DNA of 64,000 bases from Sphagnum magellanicum. Its lineage: Eukaryota; Streptophyta; Sphagnopsida; Sphagnales; Sphagnaceae. Position 1 is the stretch's first letter; every line of letters starts with the position of its first letter. The notes beneath the pieces are model-generated. The model did not search any database. It saw only the letters and a list, made by a program, of their open reading frames with translations, and was not told the origin of the DNA. Where the stretch lies: positions 19,592,001-19,656,000 of the forward strand of contig CM038920.1 in assembly GCA_021904315.1 (NCBI GenBank), given 5' to 3'. Shown here in pieces: positions 25,251 through 37,035 of the stretch. The position numbers and the translations under genes are program-made.

Positions 25251-27525
25251 TATCTATTGAGTGTTTAACTTCAGTTTTTTCTTGGAGAAGTAGGGACTGC
25301 CATGTATAGATAGGATTCCTGCATATTACAAGTGCATTTTGTTTTACCAAACAAACATTAGCATACATAAGCATTTGCAGCCTATTCTTATGAAATGTGG
25401 CCAAATACCTAGTTGCCCAGTGCATCCATAAAATGGCTATCTGGCCACATAGCCTAAAGATGCTTATATCAAACTCCATAGAACTTTAAGAAGTTTTGGC
25501 CTCTTGGTAATTTTTCAAAAGTGACCAGCAATTTTGTACTTAGTCCCAGTATTTCAACAGCCCATGATTAACATGATATTGACATGATTTGAATTCCTCA
25601 TGTGGATTGCAATTTCAATTAGTACTTAATAGTTAGTTTTATTTACTTCTCATTTACTTTGTAGGAGATTGTAGTCTTTTGTTTGTGCTCTATGTTGTCA
25701 AATATTATACTTATACATATCCACTTATGTTAATTGAAGACTTAGCTACGTAGCCACATTAGGAACTACTTACATTTGAAGAAAAAAAAGTTGTGGAAGG
25801 CTAATGGTTGATGCCAATGTGTTGTCAGCAATAATATAAATTCAATATTCCAGCACTTTACATAGACCATCTGGTGCTTCCAGAGACATAGGTCATGACC
25901 ATGAATGGATATGCAAAGCTAGCGCTGGATTTAAAAGTTTGGTGTTCTTTAGGAGATATAGGTATGCCAGAGGAATTACAATCTCAATTTGGGCATATAC
26001 TCTTGAGTTCTTCAATTTTTTTCCTATTACTACTACTCTTGAACAAGAGTATGCACTAATGCTTAACTGCCTCTAGTTGTGCATTTGGCCACATTCTCTA
26101 AGATTTATCGTCTATAGATTAAATTTAGTACTAAATTTGAGTTCTCATTGCCTTGCCAACCAGTTATATTGAGGGCCAAAAGACAATTCTAAAAGCGTGG
26201 ATTAAGGACATGTTTTCAGGAGTACCCACTGTTCCCCTATTTGTATTTTCCGCTAACCAAATAGTTAGGCACCAGGGGTTTTTATGTAAAAAGTTCCTAA
26301 GCCAACTCGCCATTTGAGTGGGTTCCAACTTCCCACTATTTTTGGGAGGGGAGGGGGGAGAGGGTATCTCCCCTAAAATAATTTCAGGAATTGTTTTTTC
26401 AATTCACAAAAAGTTGTAAAGAAGATATTGAATCTTTAAGAATATTGAAAGTACTATTGTAAGCAGCCCAAAGGAGGAGATTAGAATATATATTTTTTGG
26501 GAATTTTCAAATATTGATATTATTATTATTATTGTTGTTGTGATGGGCCAATCAAAGATGCCCATCACAAAAGGAAAAAAATTGACTTTGTAATTAGTTG
26601 TGAGGACTCCCCAAGGACAATTTTGTTTTTGCTTGCTATTTCTATTTATGTTCCTTGCTACTATATGTACATATTTCTTGAAACAAAAGCAAGAGGATCT
26701 TAATACTATTAATGTAAATAATAATCTAAATGGGGTACCAAATTTGAATTTCACACTCAAAGCATTGTTAATCTCAGATATGTCTTTGGTTCATTTTGAA
26801 TGTTAATTTTGAAGCCCATTTGGAAATCAAAACCCCTTGAGCCACTAGTTGGGTTAATGAACTTGGGCTAAATGTATCGATGACTTTCCATTGTCAAGAT
26901 GATTATCTTTACTCTTAATGTGTATATATGAAAAAATAAGACCTGAATGCCACAATTAAATTAGATGTATTTGTGGTAAAAAATGATACTTTTTAATTTA
27001 ATCACATTTGGTTGAGATTATGTTATTTTTCATAGTTGATTTTCAATTGCCATTTTTCAGATCACTTTGATGAAGTTCTGGGTTCCAGCTTCCATTCTTC
27101 TGACGCTTGTTATGTGGTTTGATTACAAAAGTAACTAAAGATAGGACTAATCATTACACTAATATTTTTTTTGGGACAAATGTTGTCATTTTTTGGACAA
27201 AAACTTGGAGAATTTTTCTCTATTGTAAATTTAGCCTTAAAAAGAAATTTACATACTTGATATTATAATTTTTTTAGAAACCTTGATATCATACCTCTAA
27301 AACAGGAGATCTGGTTATTCTTATAATGATTTAAGATAATAAGAACTAGGGACCTCAACCCACTCATTGACAAGTTGATTGAGGTTGAGCTGCAACCTCT
27401 AGTCGCTCATGCTGTGAGCCGTGCTTCTATAGCCTAATGACCTTTTCTATTCCTCACTGTCACGGCCAATTTCGGTGGCTGAGCCCTGCTGCACAACCCA
27501 CATGTGCGAGCAAGCTAAATGGGTA
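25251..27525. other. Sequence between the inverted pair
   Basis: No gene recognised. It contains a TATTATTATTATTG trinucleotide run near 26518-26540 and a G-rich section near 26345. Confidence 0.5.
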
Positions 27526-27690
27526 GGGTGTTCTTTGCAAGGGGTATTAGTCCAGGCCAAAAATGGTGACAAACTCTTTTGAGAACAGTCCAGGTTTTTT
27601 CTTTTTGAGGGGGTTGGGAGGAAAGGGATTTTTTGTTTTTTCCCTTGTTCCCAATGTGCTCCCATTATGTTCCCAAAGGAAACCAGGTTG
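27526..27690 (+). repeat. Inverted pair, right member
   Basis: This is the plus-strand copy of the 25005-25250 repeat. It starts GGGTGTTCTTTGCAAGGGG and runs through CCAAAAATGGTGACAAACTC, a GGTTTTTTCTTTTTGAGGGG tract and TTGTTCCCAATGTG. About 50 bases present in the left member are missing here. The COX10 fragment begins about 140 bases downstream. Confidence 0.75.
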
Positions 27691-27833
27691 GATCCCGAGA
27701 TATTGTTCTAGGGTTAGGGTTTGGATTGCCAGCCTTGAAGAGTATGGCAAGGAAGGAATGTGTCATGTTTTGTTGTCAATGCAATACCTCAAATTCTTCA
27801 CAAGGAAGCATTGTTTGGGGTGACTGGATGGGT

Positions 27834-30800
27834 AGTCTAGTGATTGTGACAACTGCTGGGGTAGGGTTTGTGATGGGGAGTGGCGAAGTGGTGGATTGGG
27901 TGGGCCTATGTTGGACAACCATCGGCACCATCTTGGCTGCTGCTTCTGCCAATGCCTTCAACCAGGTGCCACTTTGTTCAACTTTTGTTTCTACCTTCGG
28001 TTTCACATATTTCAGTGATGTTTCCAAGAGTCGTAAGAGTGTCAGTTCCAGTGACCCCTTTATAACTATTGTTGTGGTTTTGGTCACCGTGCATCAAAAA
28101 TTGTCACATCCTTTGCTGTGGATTGCATGTAATCCTGTATATTTTTCAGCCCCGCACAGCCTGTTTAGACCTTTCACAGTGCCCTAATCTGTCAATTTTA
28201 TCTCACAATTCCTTCCCAGAAGGAGCTCTGATCTGGAAACTTGCATCACATGTCTACCAAGTGTGGACTTCTATATTTGGCAGCAGTCATGTGTATACAA
28301 GTTAATGATGTTCCTTTATGTGCTCCCAACCAGTAAAACGTCATCAGAGTCAAGGTTGCTTTAGCTTTCTTTAGTTTTAATGGGCATCATATGTGTAAGT
28401 AGGGTAGCCATTCCTGGTCAATTTGGAAACTCTTGATCTATTGGCCATTATTGCTTCATTCCGTATGTATTTCTTGCTATGTGGTCCAGCTGCACTGCAA
28501 ACACGTCAATTAGAAAGGCAATGCTGCAATTTGAACCAATTTTGAGGAGATCTGATCACTACGTGGAGCAAAATTTTCAAATGTAATCTAACGGAGTCAT
28601 AGAGCATCTGAGGAGATAGTTTAGACAGAGCAAGATTCTGGGCTGTGCCCTGACATGTGAACAGTGATAACTATATAAGGACGGGTTCTTTGATAGATAA
28701 AGAGTGTTTAGGAGCTCAAATCACAAGATGAAGAGCTGGTCAGAATTTGAGAGTTGTCCAAATTGACTTTGAGCTTCTTAAATTGCCCAGTTTGCAAGTA
28801 TTTGTGAAAATATCTGTAGGTAGGCTGGTTAGTTGTCTACAAATAAGTTCCAGATTTTGTCTAAACTTGTCCAAGTGATCTCCATAGGCATTTGTCTCAC
28901 ACCTATGTTGTCTGATGGTAGAAGATTGATATGTTCATTGCAGATTGCAGTCATTGAACATTTCAGGAGGGCCTGTGCCATTGTAGGAAAAGAAATCTGT
29001 TTCAAACTTTACTTTATGGGTGTATGCAGGAAATTTTCTTGTGAGCAAGGAGCCCCCTTTTAAGCCCATTCTTGTGGATTTTGGCCTCACTAAGAGCCTG
29101 CCATTTTCCAAAAAGCAAGCACTTGCGAAAATGCTTCTTGCCTGCGCAAAGGTATCTGGACTTATTTTCTTGAATCTTCAGTAATGTGAGTTTTTTCACC
29201 TAAGCTGATTGAAGTGGGATATTTCAGTGGGTTGGTAATGTTGGCTGAATTTCTTTTGTGCAGGGTGATTATGCTGCACTTTTGTCATCATTTGCTGAAT
29301 TAGGGTTGAAGCTCCAGATGGACATGCCAGAGGATGCTATGGCGATTATGAATTTCTTCTTTCATTGTTCCATTCCAGGAAAGGAGTCCCAGGTATGCTT
29401 GTCTTTCTGAAGCTTTGTCTGGAGTAGGTAACAGAAGGTTCCTTATATTTTCATGTCTATGACAAGGTTCTCTTATAGAATGTCACTTGTAAATTCCCTT
29501 TGACCCATCAGCCACTTGAAAGCTAGGAGCTAAGATGCCCACAATCTGGCGTTACAGTGATGTACAGAGATTGTTGGTCTTGCTTCTGGCAAATACCAAG
29601 ACAGAATTTCAATGAGGCATGAACAGAATGTTGCAAAAATGAAAAAGACTTTTGGATTAGGAGACATCAACTTTCTTCAACTTTATTGTCTTTCTTAAGC
29701 TAGGACTACTCCAGAAAACAGACATATACATCTCAACAGGTCTCATACATGGCTCATTTGCATCTGAGCACATGGAGACATGAGTTTGGAGAAAATGTGT
29801 GAACTTAACCAATTTTTTGGTGGTTGCCTTTTGTAAGGTCCTTAAGACTTGGCCAGGGTTTATTGTCCCACAAACAATTAATCATCTGATACAAACCTTT
29901 GGCTACAGAATCAAATGTACTCTTACCTCAATTGATTTCAATGAGGAATGTGGCAGTTCATGAACTAAAACAGCTCTAGACCCATGTGTCAGGATGCTGA
30001 TATTCAATTGTCAGGCTGATATGGGGTCATTTGTTATCGTTACAAGAGTGCCAATTGGTGCCCACTAGGTTCAAACATATTAGTAGCACATGAGCAACAG
30101 TAGGTCATAGTTCTTAGCAATAAGAACATACAAAGCTTTGGAATTGCACCACTTCAGCAGATTGAATATTGTCTGGCAGCATACGGTTTATTCAAAAGTG
30201 ACTAGCCCCCAGCATTTTAGGTTGGGTGACCTGTATGTCAAGTATGAGAACAAAGAAGTGTTTACTGAGCATGAGGTTTGGATCTTGATGCAAGCCAACT
30301 GAACCTGCATATGGTTTTGCAGATCATGGAAGTAACAACTGATGCACAGATGAAGCAAACAATGCGGAGGCCACTGCCATCAGGGTGTATGGGAATGTCA
30401 CACGCAGTGGCATTTGCTGTGACTATGGGTGTTTCTGGTGTCATCTTGCTTGCTTGGAAGGTTTTTGTTCATATTTTGCCCCCATATTTTCTTGAATAAG
30501 ACTGCTAAACACAGGAATGAGCTTATCACATAACTTGCTGGTAAGATGCTCTATGTTTTGGCTCTTTCCCTTGAATGCTTGTCATGGCAGATTTTATGTT
30601 CTTCTCACAGAATGGGTGTGAGAAATTATGCATAGTTCCTTATATGATGGTGTGACCAAGTAATGAACATGTTGATCATGTTGCTGTCTATTACATCCAA
30701 ACTCGCAGTAAGGAAAAGGATCATTGTCCTTGTCAAACATCTTGATTTGAAGGCCTGAGACATTGCTTGCTTGACATTCACAGCATTGAGATTCTGTGAA

Positions 30801-32105
30801 TGTCCTCTTTGGTATGGGCTATATCTTGACAGGTTCAGAAATTCATTAAGTATGCAGCCACCATCCCAACTATCTTAGACCACTGACACTAGCTTGTGTT
30901 GAAGTCAGGTTTTGAATATGGGAGATTCTCTTGAGGTTGACAAATGGTGCACTAGTGGTTGCAGGCAAACACTATCACAGCAGAACTTGGTGTTGCCAAT
31001 GTGCTTCTTTACACTTGGTATATACTCCTCTCAAGCAGATGCATCCTATCAACACATGGGTTGGTGCTGTTGTAGGGGCCATCCCCCCTCTCATGCGGTG
31101 AGCTACAGTCTCTATCTCCATGTCTATCTCTATCAAACTCTCTTCCTTTGAATGAGAGACACAAAATCAATTGTGCTCAATATTGGCTTTAATGAGAAAA
31201 GCTTTCTGTCGTTGCCCACTCTGTCCAGCTAGTGACGTTTTGTAGCGGGTCAATAGAAGTAGTCCAACCTCTTTATTTGCAGATGGTAGGAGGAATCACT
31301 TGGAATTAACATAACCTCAGAGACTGAATACATTATGTTGTATTTTTGTTGAATCAAACGAACTGACCTCAATTTGCTTGACTCAAGGACCTGTCCTCTC
31401 CAGCAGTGTAGGAGTAATGGTGTTAACAAAGGGAGAACTGGCAGGTGGGCTGCTGCAGCAGGACAGATCAATGCAGGCAGCTGGGTTCCAGTGGCTGGCT
31501 TGTATTTTTGGCAAATCTCTCATTTCATGTCCTTGGCATTTCTCTACTGTGATAACTATGCTGCTGGCAGGTGTGACACATCTCAATGCTTTGGTAGATC
31601 TTATAAAACTGATTATTCATGAGTATCTGGTATCCTTATTTTGCACAGCTTCTGTTTTGTTACTTCATAGTTTGTTGTTGGGCACTGTTATGACTATGAG
31701 CCAAATTACTGCTCAAAATCACAATGTAAATGGACATTCTGCAGCAAACTGCTGAAGAGTTGTTGGTTGCACACGTGATACTCAATTGTGAAACTGAGTG
31801 GTCAATCATGTGGGAGATGATGTTGTCTTTGAGTGATGCCACTGGTCACAGGACTGCTCTCACAGCCTTTCCCAACTGCATCTACCTTCTTCCACTTGGG
31901 TTCCTTGCTCACCAGAGTTCGTGCCAAAGAAACCACTTTGGCTCTATTCCAATTTCTTCAGGCAAACAATTTTGTGTTGGGAGTTTTCTAGATCAGAAGT
32001 TAGCTTTCTATTTTTATCAGGACTTTTGCAAGAGACCATGGCTGTGCTTACCAAATGTGGTCTCCTTGGTTTCATGTGCAGTGGATATCACCTCAGGATA
32101 TCATT
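27834..32105 (+). pseudogene. COX10: Heme O synthase (COX10) fragment with introns, decayed
   Basis: Intact COX10 is a mitochondrial inner-membrane prenyltransferase of the UbiA family; it farnesylates heme B to heme O for cytochrome c oxidase. Visible exons: 27834-27965 (ends LAAASANAFNQ); 30323-30460 (TDAQMKQTMRRPLPSG, the prenyl-diphosphate-binding region, to LLAWK); 30965-31097 ([20 protein letters not shown]); 31445-31570 (WAAAAGQ to FWQISHFM); about 31817-31915 (LSDATGHRTAL, YLLPLGFLA); and a broken tail at about 32000-32105 with LLGFMCSG in a shifted frame. The first four exons have GT/AG borders and matching phases. The third lacks one base near 31015, where the family reads LYTLVYTPLK. 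There is no N-terminus or targeting peptide; similarity starts abruptly at 27834. Introns are retained, so this is not a retrocopy. Confidence 0.93.
29030..29392 (+). pseudogene. ABC1K (UbiB-like atypical kinase) fragment, two intact exons
   Basis: ABC1K proteins are atypical kinases of plastids and mitochondria linked to quinone and lipid metabolism. Two exons are clear. The first, 29030-29151, reads NFLVSKEPPFKPILVDFGLT then KSLPFSKKQALAKMLLACAK. It carries the DFG metal-binding motif, and the Asn just before FLVS fits the GDPHPGN motif whose start would lie in a preceding exon. The second, 29264-29392, reads GDYAALLSSFAELGLKLQMD then MPEDAMAIMNFFFHCSIPGK. Both have AG/GT borders, no stops, and compatible phases (the first joins a codon begun upstream; the second is in phase 0). 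I found neither the preceding exon with the ATP-binding lobe nor later exons. The piece lies wholly inside the COX10 intron between 27965 and 30323, same strand. I recall the closest plant relatives as those with a C-terminal beta-lactamase-like domain; this is not verifiable here. Confidence 0.9.
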
Positions 32106-33429
32106 TACAAAATTCCATAAACAACAGATACACCTTTCCCTTCCCAAAATATGAACTAATATGACATATATATCCTTTTTTCAAAAACAATTCATCCTCA
32201 TTGGTAGAGTGAAGCAGAGCTGAGCCCAAGTAAGATTTAAACATATATATACAAAGGATTGTTCATGGAAAATGGCCAAGATTAGCCAAATTTTTAAAAA
32301 AATCAAGATTACCATATTTTTATGATGCATTCCAGTAGGTAACCAAAAATATAAAAGATTTTGTCGTTTTTCTACTTTCAGATCCACATGCAGCCCAATC
32401 TGGGTAAATAATTTTCTATACAATGGCCATATTGGCTACACCAAAAAATCCTTCAAAAACACTGGTGTTTAATCTGCCAAGCTATTGCAAGGATTGACCT
32501 ATGAACAATCAAAGAGTCACCCTCTTCCCACCAGCTCCACCCCCCCTTCCAAATCAAGCAACATAATATAAGCTTCAACATCCCACCCCATTCACTCGCT
32601 TGTTCCAAGTTTCGTTTTTGTTGAATAATTTCCATGCTTCATTTTTCAAACCAAAAACAAATCCTCTATCCATGGATGATGATTCAAGTTTTGATAATCA
32701 ATAATTTTAAAATAGAAGTGAAACCTTGCCTGAAAATTAATGCCTTCAGAAAACAAGGACGAAGTAACTTGGATTTGCAGTATGCTGGTCAATTTTGATC
32801 GACAAGCTCACCAAGAGAAATCAAATAGACCCAAGTGTAAAAGTGTCATTAACTCATCAACTTGGAATATGGAGACCACCAATCCCCATATCTCTCAAGA
32901 CCTAAGGGTTTAGTGTTTAAGGATCCCTTGCTGTTGCTGCTACTATTCTTCCCGCATTTTCTTCCTGACACCCTTCTGCTCGTCCATCATCAAGTTCTTG
33001 CTACATACTTGAGTGCCGCTTGCTCCCAGTTTCCAAGCTTAGAAGAAAAAAAATTTCAAAAGGGATATGGAGACAGAGGCAATCTTACCTTATTAACAAG
33101 CTGACTTCATCTATCGGGTCTGTGATTTTTTGTTGCAATCAATTCTTTTCCTTTTTGTAGTTACTTTATTTTTTGCTAATGGGTCGTTACTAAATTTGTT
33201 TCTCGCGCATTACTACTGTTTCTGCCAGAGTATGTTTTTACTTTCTTACTTACTTCCTTTCGCAAGTGTTGTGACATTTTTTTTTGTCGCACAGACCGCA
33301 ATCTTTACGAGCTTCTCACCACGTTTCTAATGGGACAGTATGTGTGTATGTGTTCAACAACATGATGAAAGATATTGCTTAAATATGCAGAGATACAAGG
33401 GACAACAATGTAGTCAACTCTGCTTTTAT
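32106..33429. other. Non-coding stretch
   Basis: No gene recognised. Frames at 32862-33104 and 33130-33330 are Leu/Phe-rich and unlike any family I know. Confidence 0.5.
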
Positions 33430-34010
33430 CGTCTCCATACCATCTGCCAAAATCTCCTGTCCTGAGTATAAGAATGATGGCCATCTCTTTTCGGTAATCA
33501 ACAAACTTGTTCCATTCATGAGAGAGAGAGGGAGAGAGAGAGAGACGTGTATTTCTACAAAGAATCTAGCATTGCCATTAGTTGTTAGGTTTGCATTCAG
33601 TTTTGTGCAAGAAACATGACCCATCTCTTCATGGTCACCAAGAGCAAATCGGTACCCAAATGATGCCGATTTGTAGATGAATCTGAGATTGCCATTAGTT
33701 GCTAGGGTTGCATTCAGTTTTGCACAAGAACTATGACCCATCTATCTCTTCCTGGCAACCGACACCAAATGGTTCCTGAGAGATGGCAATTTGTAGAAGG
33801 GGTTAGAGAGAAAAAGATGTTGATTTGCATGCCATTGCCATCAGCTGCTAGGTTTGCATTCAGTTTTGCACACGAAACTGATCCATCTCTTCTTGGCAAT
33901 CAATAGAAAAGTGTTTCCCAAGAGATACCAATTTGTAGAATGGGTCCTCCTACTGTCGGAATCAGATGCTAGATTTGCATTAAGTTTTGTGCAAGAACAA
34001 TGGCCATCTC
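33430..34010. repeat. Diverged tandem repeat, 117-146-bp units, with GA tract
   Basis: A unit beginning ATTGCCATTAGTTGYTAGG and continuing GCATTCAGTTTTGYRCAAGAA, then CCATCTCTTC..GG..ACC, starts at 33571, 33688, 33834 and about 33953. A weaker unit lies at about 33435-33515. A purine run of GAGA repeats is at about 33521-33545. On the minus strand the units give the repeated wording CAKLNANLA in open frames, which arises from the repeat and is not evidence of a gene. Confidence 0.85.
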
Positions 34011-35208
34011 TTCTTGAACTATGTCCAACATGATGTAGAACCCTAGACCAGAATCCTAAAAAACCGTAAACCGTAAACCTCAGTATCCAATGGCAAGATT
34101 AGAAACCATTTAGAAGTTAAATGAAGTGGACTGCCATGGTTACATACATGCTAGCAAGAAATTCTGATTTGATTGAATTGACCATCTCTTGGGTGGCAGC
34201 TATGCCTGTGGATATCATGCCTAGCCCTAACGATCTAGCTTATTACTTCCTCCCCTAGCAGGTGAACATTCCTATACAAGTTGTTTACTTCTTCTATGTA
34301 ACAAATTGCCCAATTTGTTTCACATAATGTTGTGCGGAATTCCACCAGGTGGGTATTCCATGTATGATTTACAGTTGCGTTATTTCCATAGAAGGCATAG
34401 AAGTTGGCACCTTTTTTATTACTTCACAAGTTGGTGGGGGTTTTGATTTACAGGTCCTTCAAGGCAGCAAGTCCACCTTATTTACATTCCCAAATTTCAA
34501 GAAACAAGCTCGGTTCTCTGGTAATTGTCATGATCCTTGCAAATGCACCAAAGTTGTCATGACAACTCTAGATGCTTTGTTTCATCATAGTGTGGCCTTT
34601 ATGCAGATCCTTTTAGGGTTTGTGTCTCTTTTCTTAGCTTATAGTCTTTTTCTTCTTCACATTGGCCGGGGAGTAAGTGAGTCTAAAAACATGGGACTCT
34701 CATATCTTGACATTCTCAGCTAACTCTTTTTAGCCTTGAAACTATGAGATATTTGCAGGTCAAATTTTTTTTTGTTTTCCTTGAGATCATTTTGTGCTCA
34801 TACGTATTAGGGATGTGTTCTTGTCTTCCACCTTGATGTGGTTCCTTGGGTCAAGCTCAATGGCATCCTATTCCTGCTATATCTACCATAAATTTCGTCG
34901 GTTCCCTATATTGGTATAGTATCTGTATGGTGTACTAGATGTTTTATGTGCATCTATAATCTCCATGCACCTGATATAGTCATTGGAAGCATGGAATTCT
35001 AGCTTGCATTGAAGTTGGAGCAAGAGCTACATATGATGGTAGGTCATGAGTGCTAGACACATCATGACAAAATCTTTGCAATGCTTCTAGAAAATGTGAT
35101 GGAAATTGAAGAGAGTGATTTGTTATCATAATGGGTTTGCCATGTATCACCCTATCATGGATTATCTATGTTCCTTGGATCAATGGGCTTTTCTTTTAAG
35201 GTACTCAG
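34011..35208. other. Stretch upstream of the invertase fragment, no gene recognised
   Basis: A 124-codon plus-strand frame at 34349-34723 is the longest here. It contains GTFFITSQVGGGFDLQVLQG and a Leu/Phe-rich tail. I recognise no family. It could be an exon of a lost gene or chance. I looked for the invertase WMNDPNG region here and did not find it. Confidence 0.4.
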
Positions 35209-35209
35209 C

Positions 35210-36240
35210 AAGTTGATGCGGTTGTTAGTGGGTGGTTTCACATGAAAGGATCACCTTCTGGGACTACGTGTTGTGGATCAATCACACAAATCCAAATGGT
35301 GAGCAAATGCATTACCCTTTGTACCCTTTTCCCAACTACTTCCAAGAAAGAACATAATTCCCCTAATTTTGCAGCAAATTTGTGATTGAAATTTCACTGC
35401 TCCACTTTCTTTTTTTGATGATAATTTTGTGGTCTGATCAATTTTGTATACAAGGGTTGTTGATTTAAGAATGGAAAATATTGCATTGTTTTTACATTTA
35501 ACAAAGTTCCATTTCGCAAGTACTATGCAGAAATCATGTCAAAGAGAACTTGAAATGCTTCTTTTTGAGTAGATAGGTCTTTTGAATTATTTCATAAATT
35601 AGATTTTGGGTTTCTGATGTGCAATAGAGTGTGTGGGTTAACTAATTGTGAGGTTATTGTTATTCTTGCTTTCTGGCTTTTTAGGTTCCTCAAAATCCAA
35701 AAATTGTTACTCCTCGAAGATTGAACTTTGATAAATGTCAGGACCTAATGACTACATGGAAAGGCCTAGATGGAGAGTCAAGAATTTTAGAGGGTTCAAC
35801 TAAAGTGGAAGATAACAATGATGGAACTCCTATCTTGTACAAGAGCGAAGATTTTTTCACCTTGCAATTTTTCTAGCCCTTGCACACTGCAAACTTCATA
35901 AGCATGCAGAGATGCCCCAATTTGGGCACATGCAATTGTCCAAAAAATTGGGTGTAGACCCATCGGCACTTGGTCTCGGCATGAAACATGTTCTTAAAAT
36001 CAACTCTTAAGGATAAAAGGCATGACCATTACATGTTGGGACTTATTCAATCAAGACTGATACTTTTGTCCCAGATATCCTCAGCTAAATGCTGGTCTTG
36101 GAGTCCACTATGATTATGGGAAGCTCTATTCATCAAGAACTTCTTTGGTCAATATACCTTTCGTCAGATCAATTTTGGGTGCATCAATGAGTTTGATAGA
36201 GAGGAAGCTGATGTCAATAAGATATGGGTTTCAATCATGG
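35210..36240 (+). pseudogene. GH32 invertase (cell-wall/vacuolar type) fragment, decayed
   Basis: Plant GH32 invertases hydrolyse sucrose to glucose and fructose in the wall or vacuole. The middle of the five-blade propeller is visible, in order: a weak start at 35210-35299; 35685-35873, PQNPKIVTPRRLNF, MTTWKGLDGESRILEGS, GTPILYKSEDF; an in-frame TAG at 35874; PLHTANFISMQRCPNL to 35924; after shifts, MKHVLKI near 35980, LKDKRHDHYMLG, YSIKTDTFVPD, PQLNAGLGVHYDYGKLYSS near 36080, NFFGQYTFRQINFGCINEFD and REEADVNKIWVSIM ending near 36239. Two key motifs are lost: FRDP reads CQDL, and the acid/base MWECP reads MQRCP, without its Glu. Four or more frame changes make it a dead copy. The WMNDPNG start and the C-terminal beta-sandwich are missing. 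The sequence at 35300-35684 ends in TTTTAG like an intron, or is an insertion. Confidence 0.88.
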
Positions 36241-37035
36241 TACATTTACAATGTCGATTATCTTACAAGTTAGAAAAGTTACCATATATTATCCCAAGCA
36301 TGCACTTGTAACTATCCTACAGTTTTAATTATTGGTGTTCATGTGTATACCACTGTTGGGTGGGTATTTGATTTTGTTAGTAGGAGATGGTTCTTTCAAT
36401 CGGAATCAGAGAATTATTAGTTTTAGCTATTTAAGGAAACCTTAAAGAACTAGTAGGTTGCATGAAAGAAGCAACAAAAAATTGGTAGTTATAAAGGATT
36501 CTTATTTTTTGAGAAATGTGGTTCTTTGTTAGAAAAATTGTTTTTTGATTTTTTGAGAATAGTGGAAGTGAACCTTAAAATTTGCATTCATAACTATCAG
36601 GTGAATGCTGCTATTTCTATTAACTATGCAACATTGGTCTTTACTCAATTATTAAACAAAGGCCCACTATTATGGCCTTGTGCACAACATGATATTAAAT
36701 GTTTGTTTGTGATATACAACTTGGACATAGGAAATATTGAGCAAAATTCAGTTGGACATGGAAATGACCACCAATTTGTTGTAATGGCTAGTGGAGGAAG
36801 TGGAAAAACTGCAAACCAGTGCAATGTTTTGCATGAAAATTTGACCTTGGATATAGGTTCAATTGTGCAACTAAAAGGTGTAAAAAACATTCAGATGTGA
36901 AAAAGCCACCACCTGTGTTGAACTTTAATGGCCCAATTTCAGGGATTTATTCAAAAGTGTATTCCAATTTCATAATTGTTGTTATTATTATTGTTACTAG
37001 TGTGAACCTGGTGCATAATGCACCTATCGAGTAAT
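36241..37035. other. Stretch between invertase and TAR fragments
   Basis: No gene recognised. A plus-strand frame at 36526-36900 contains ASGGSGKT, but this does not have the spacing of a P-loop and the rest is not protein-like. A perfect GGTGCAT/ATGCACC palindrome lies near 37009-37023. Confidence 0.45.

Noticed and set aside
28670..28682. CTATATAAGG as a TATA box for an ABC1K or COX10 promoter
   Set aside because: It lies inside the COX10 intron, no start codon or first exon follows, and TATATAA-like words are common in AT-rich DNA.
36526..36900. Possible P-loop ATPase (ASGGSGKT)
   Set aside because: The spacing does not satisfy GxxxxGK[ST], and no Walker B or other ATPase sequence follows.
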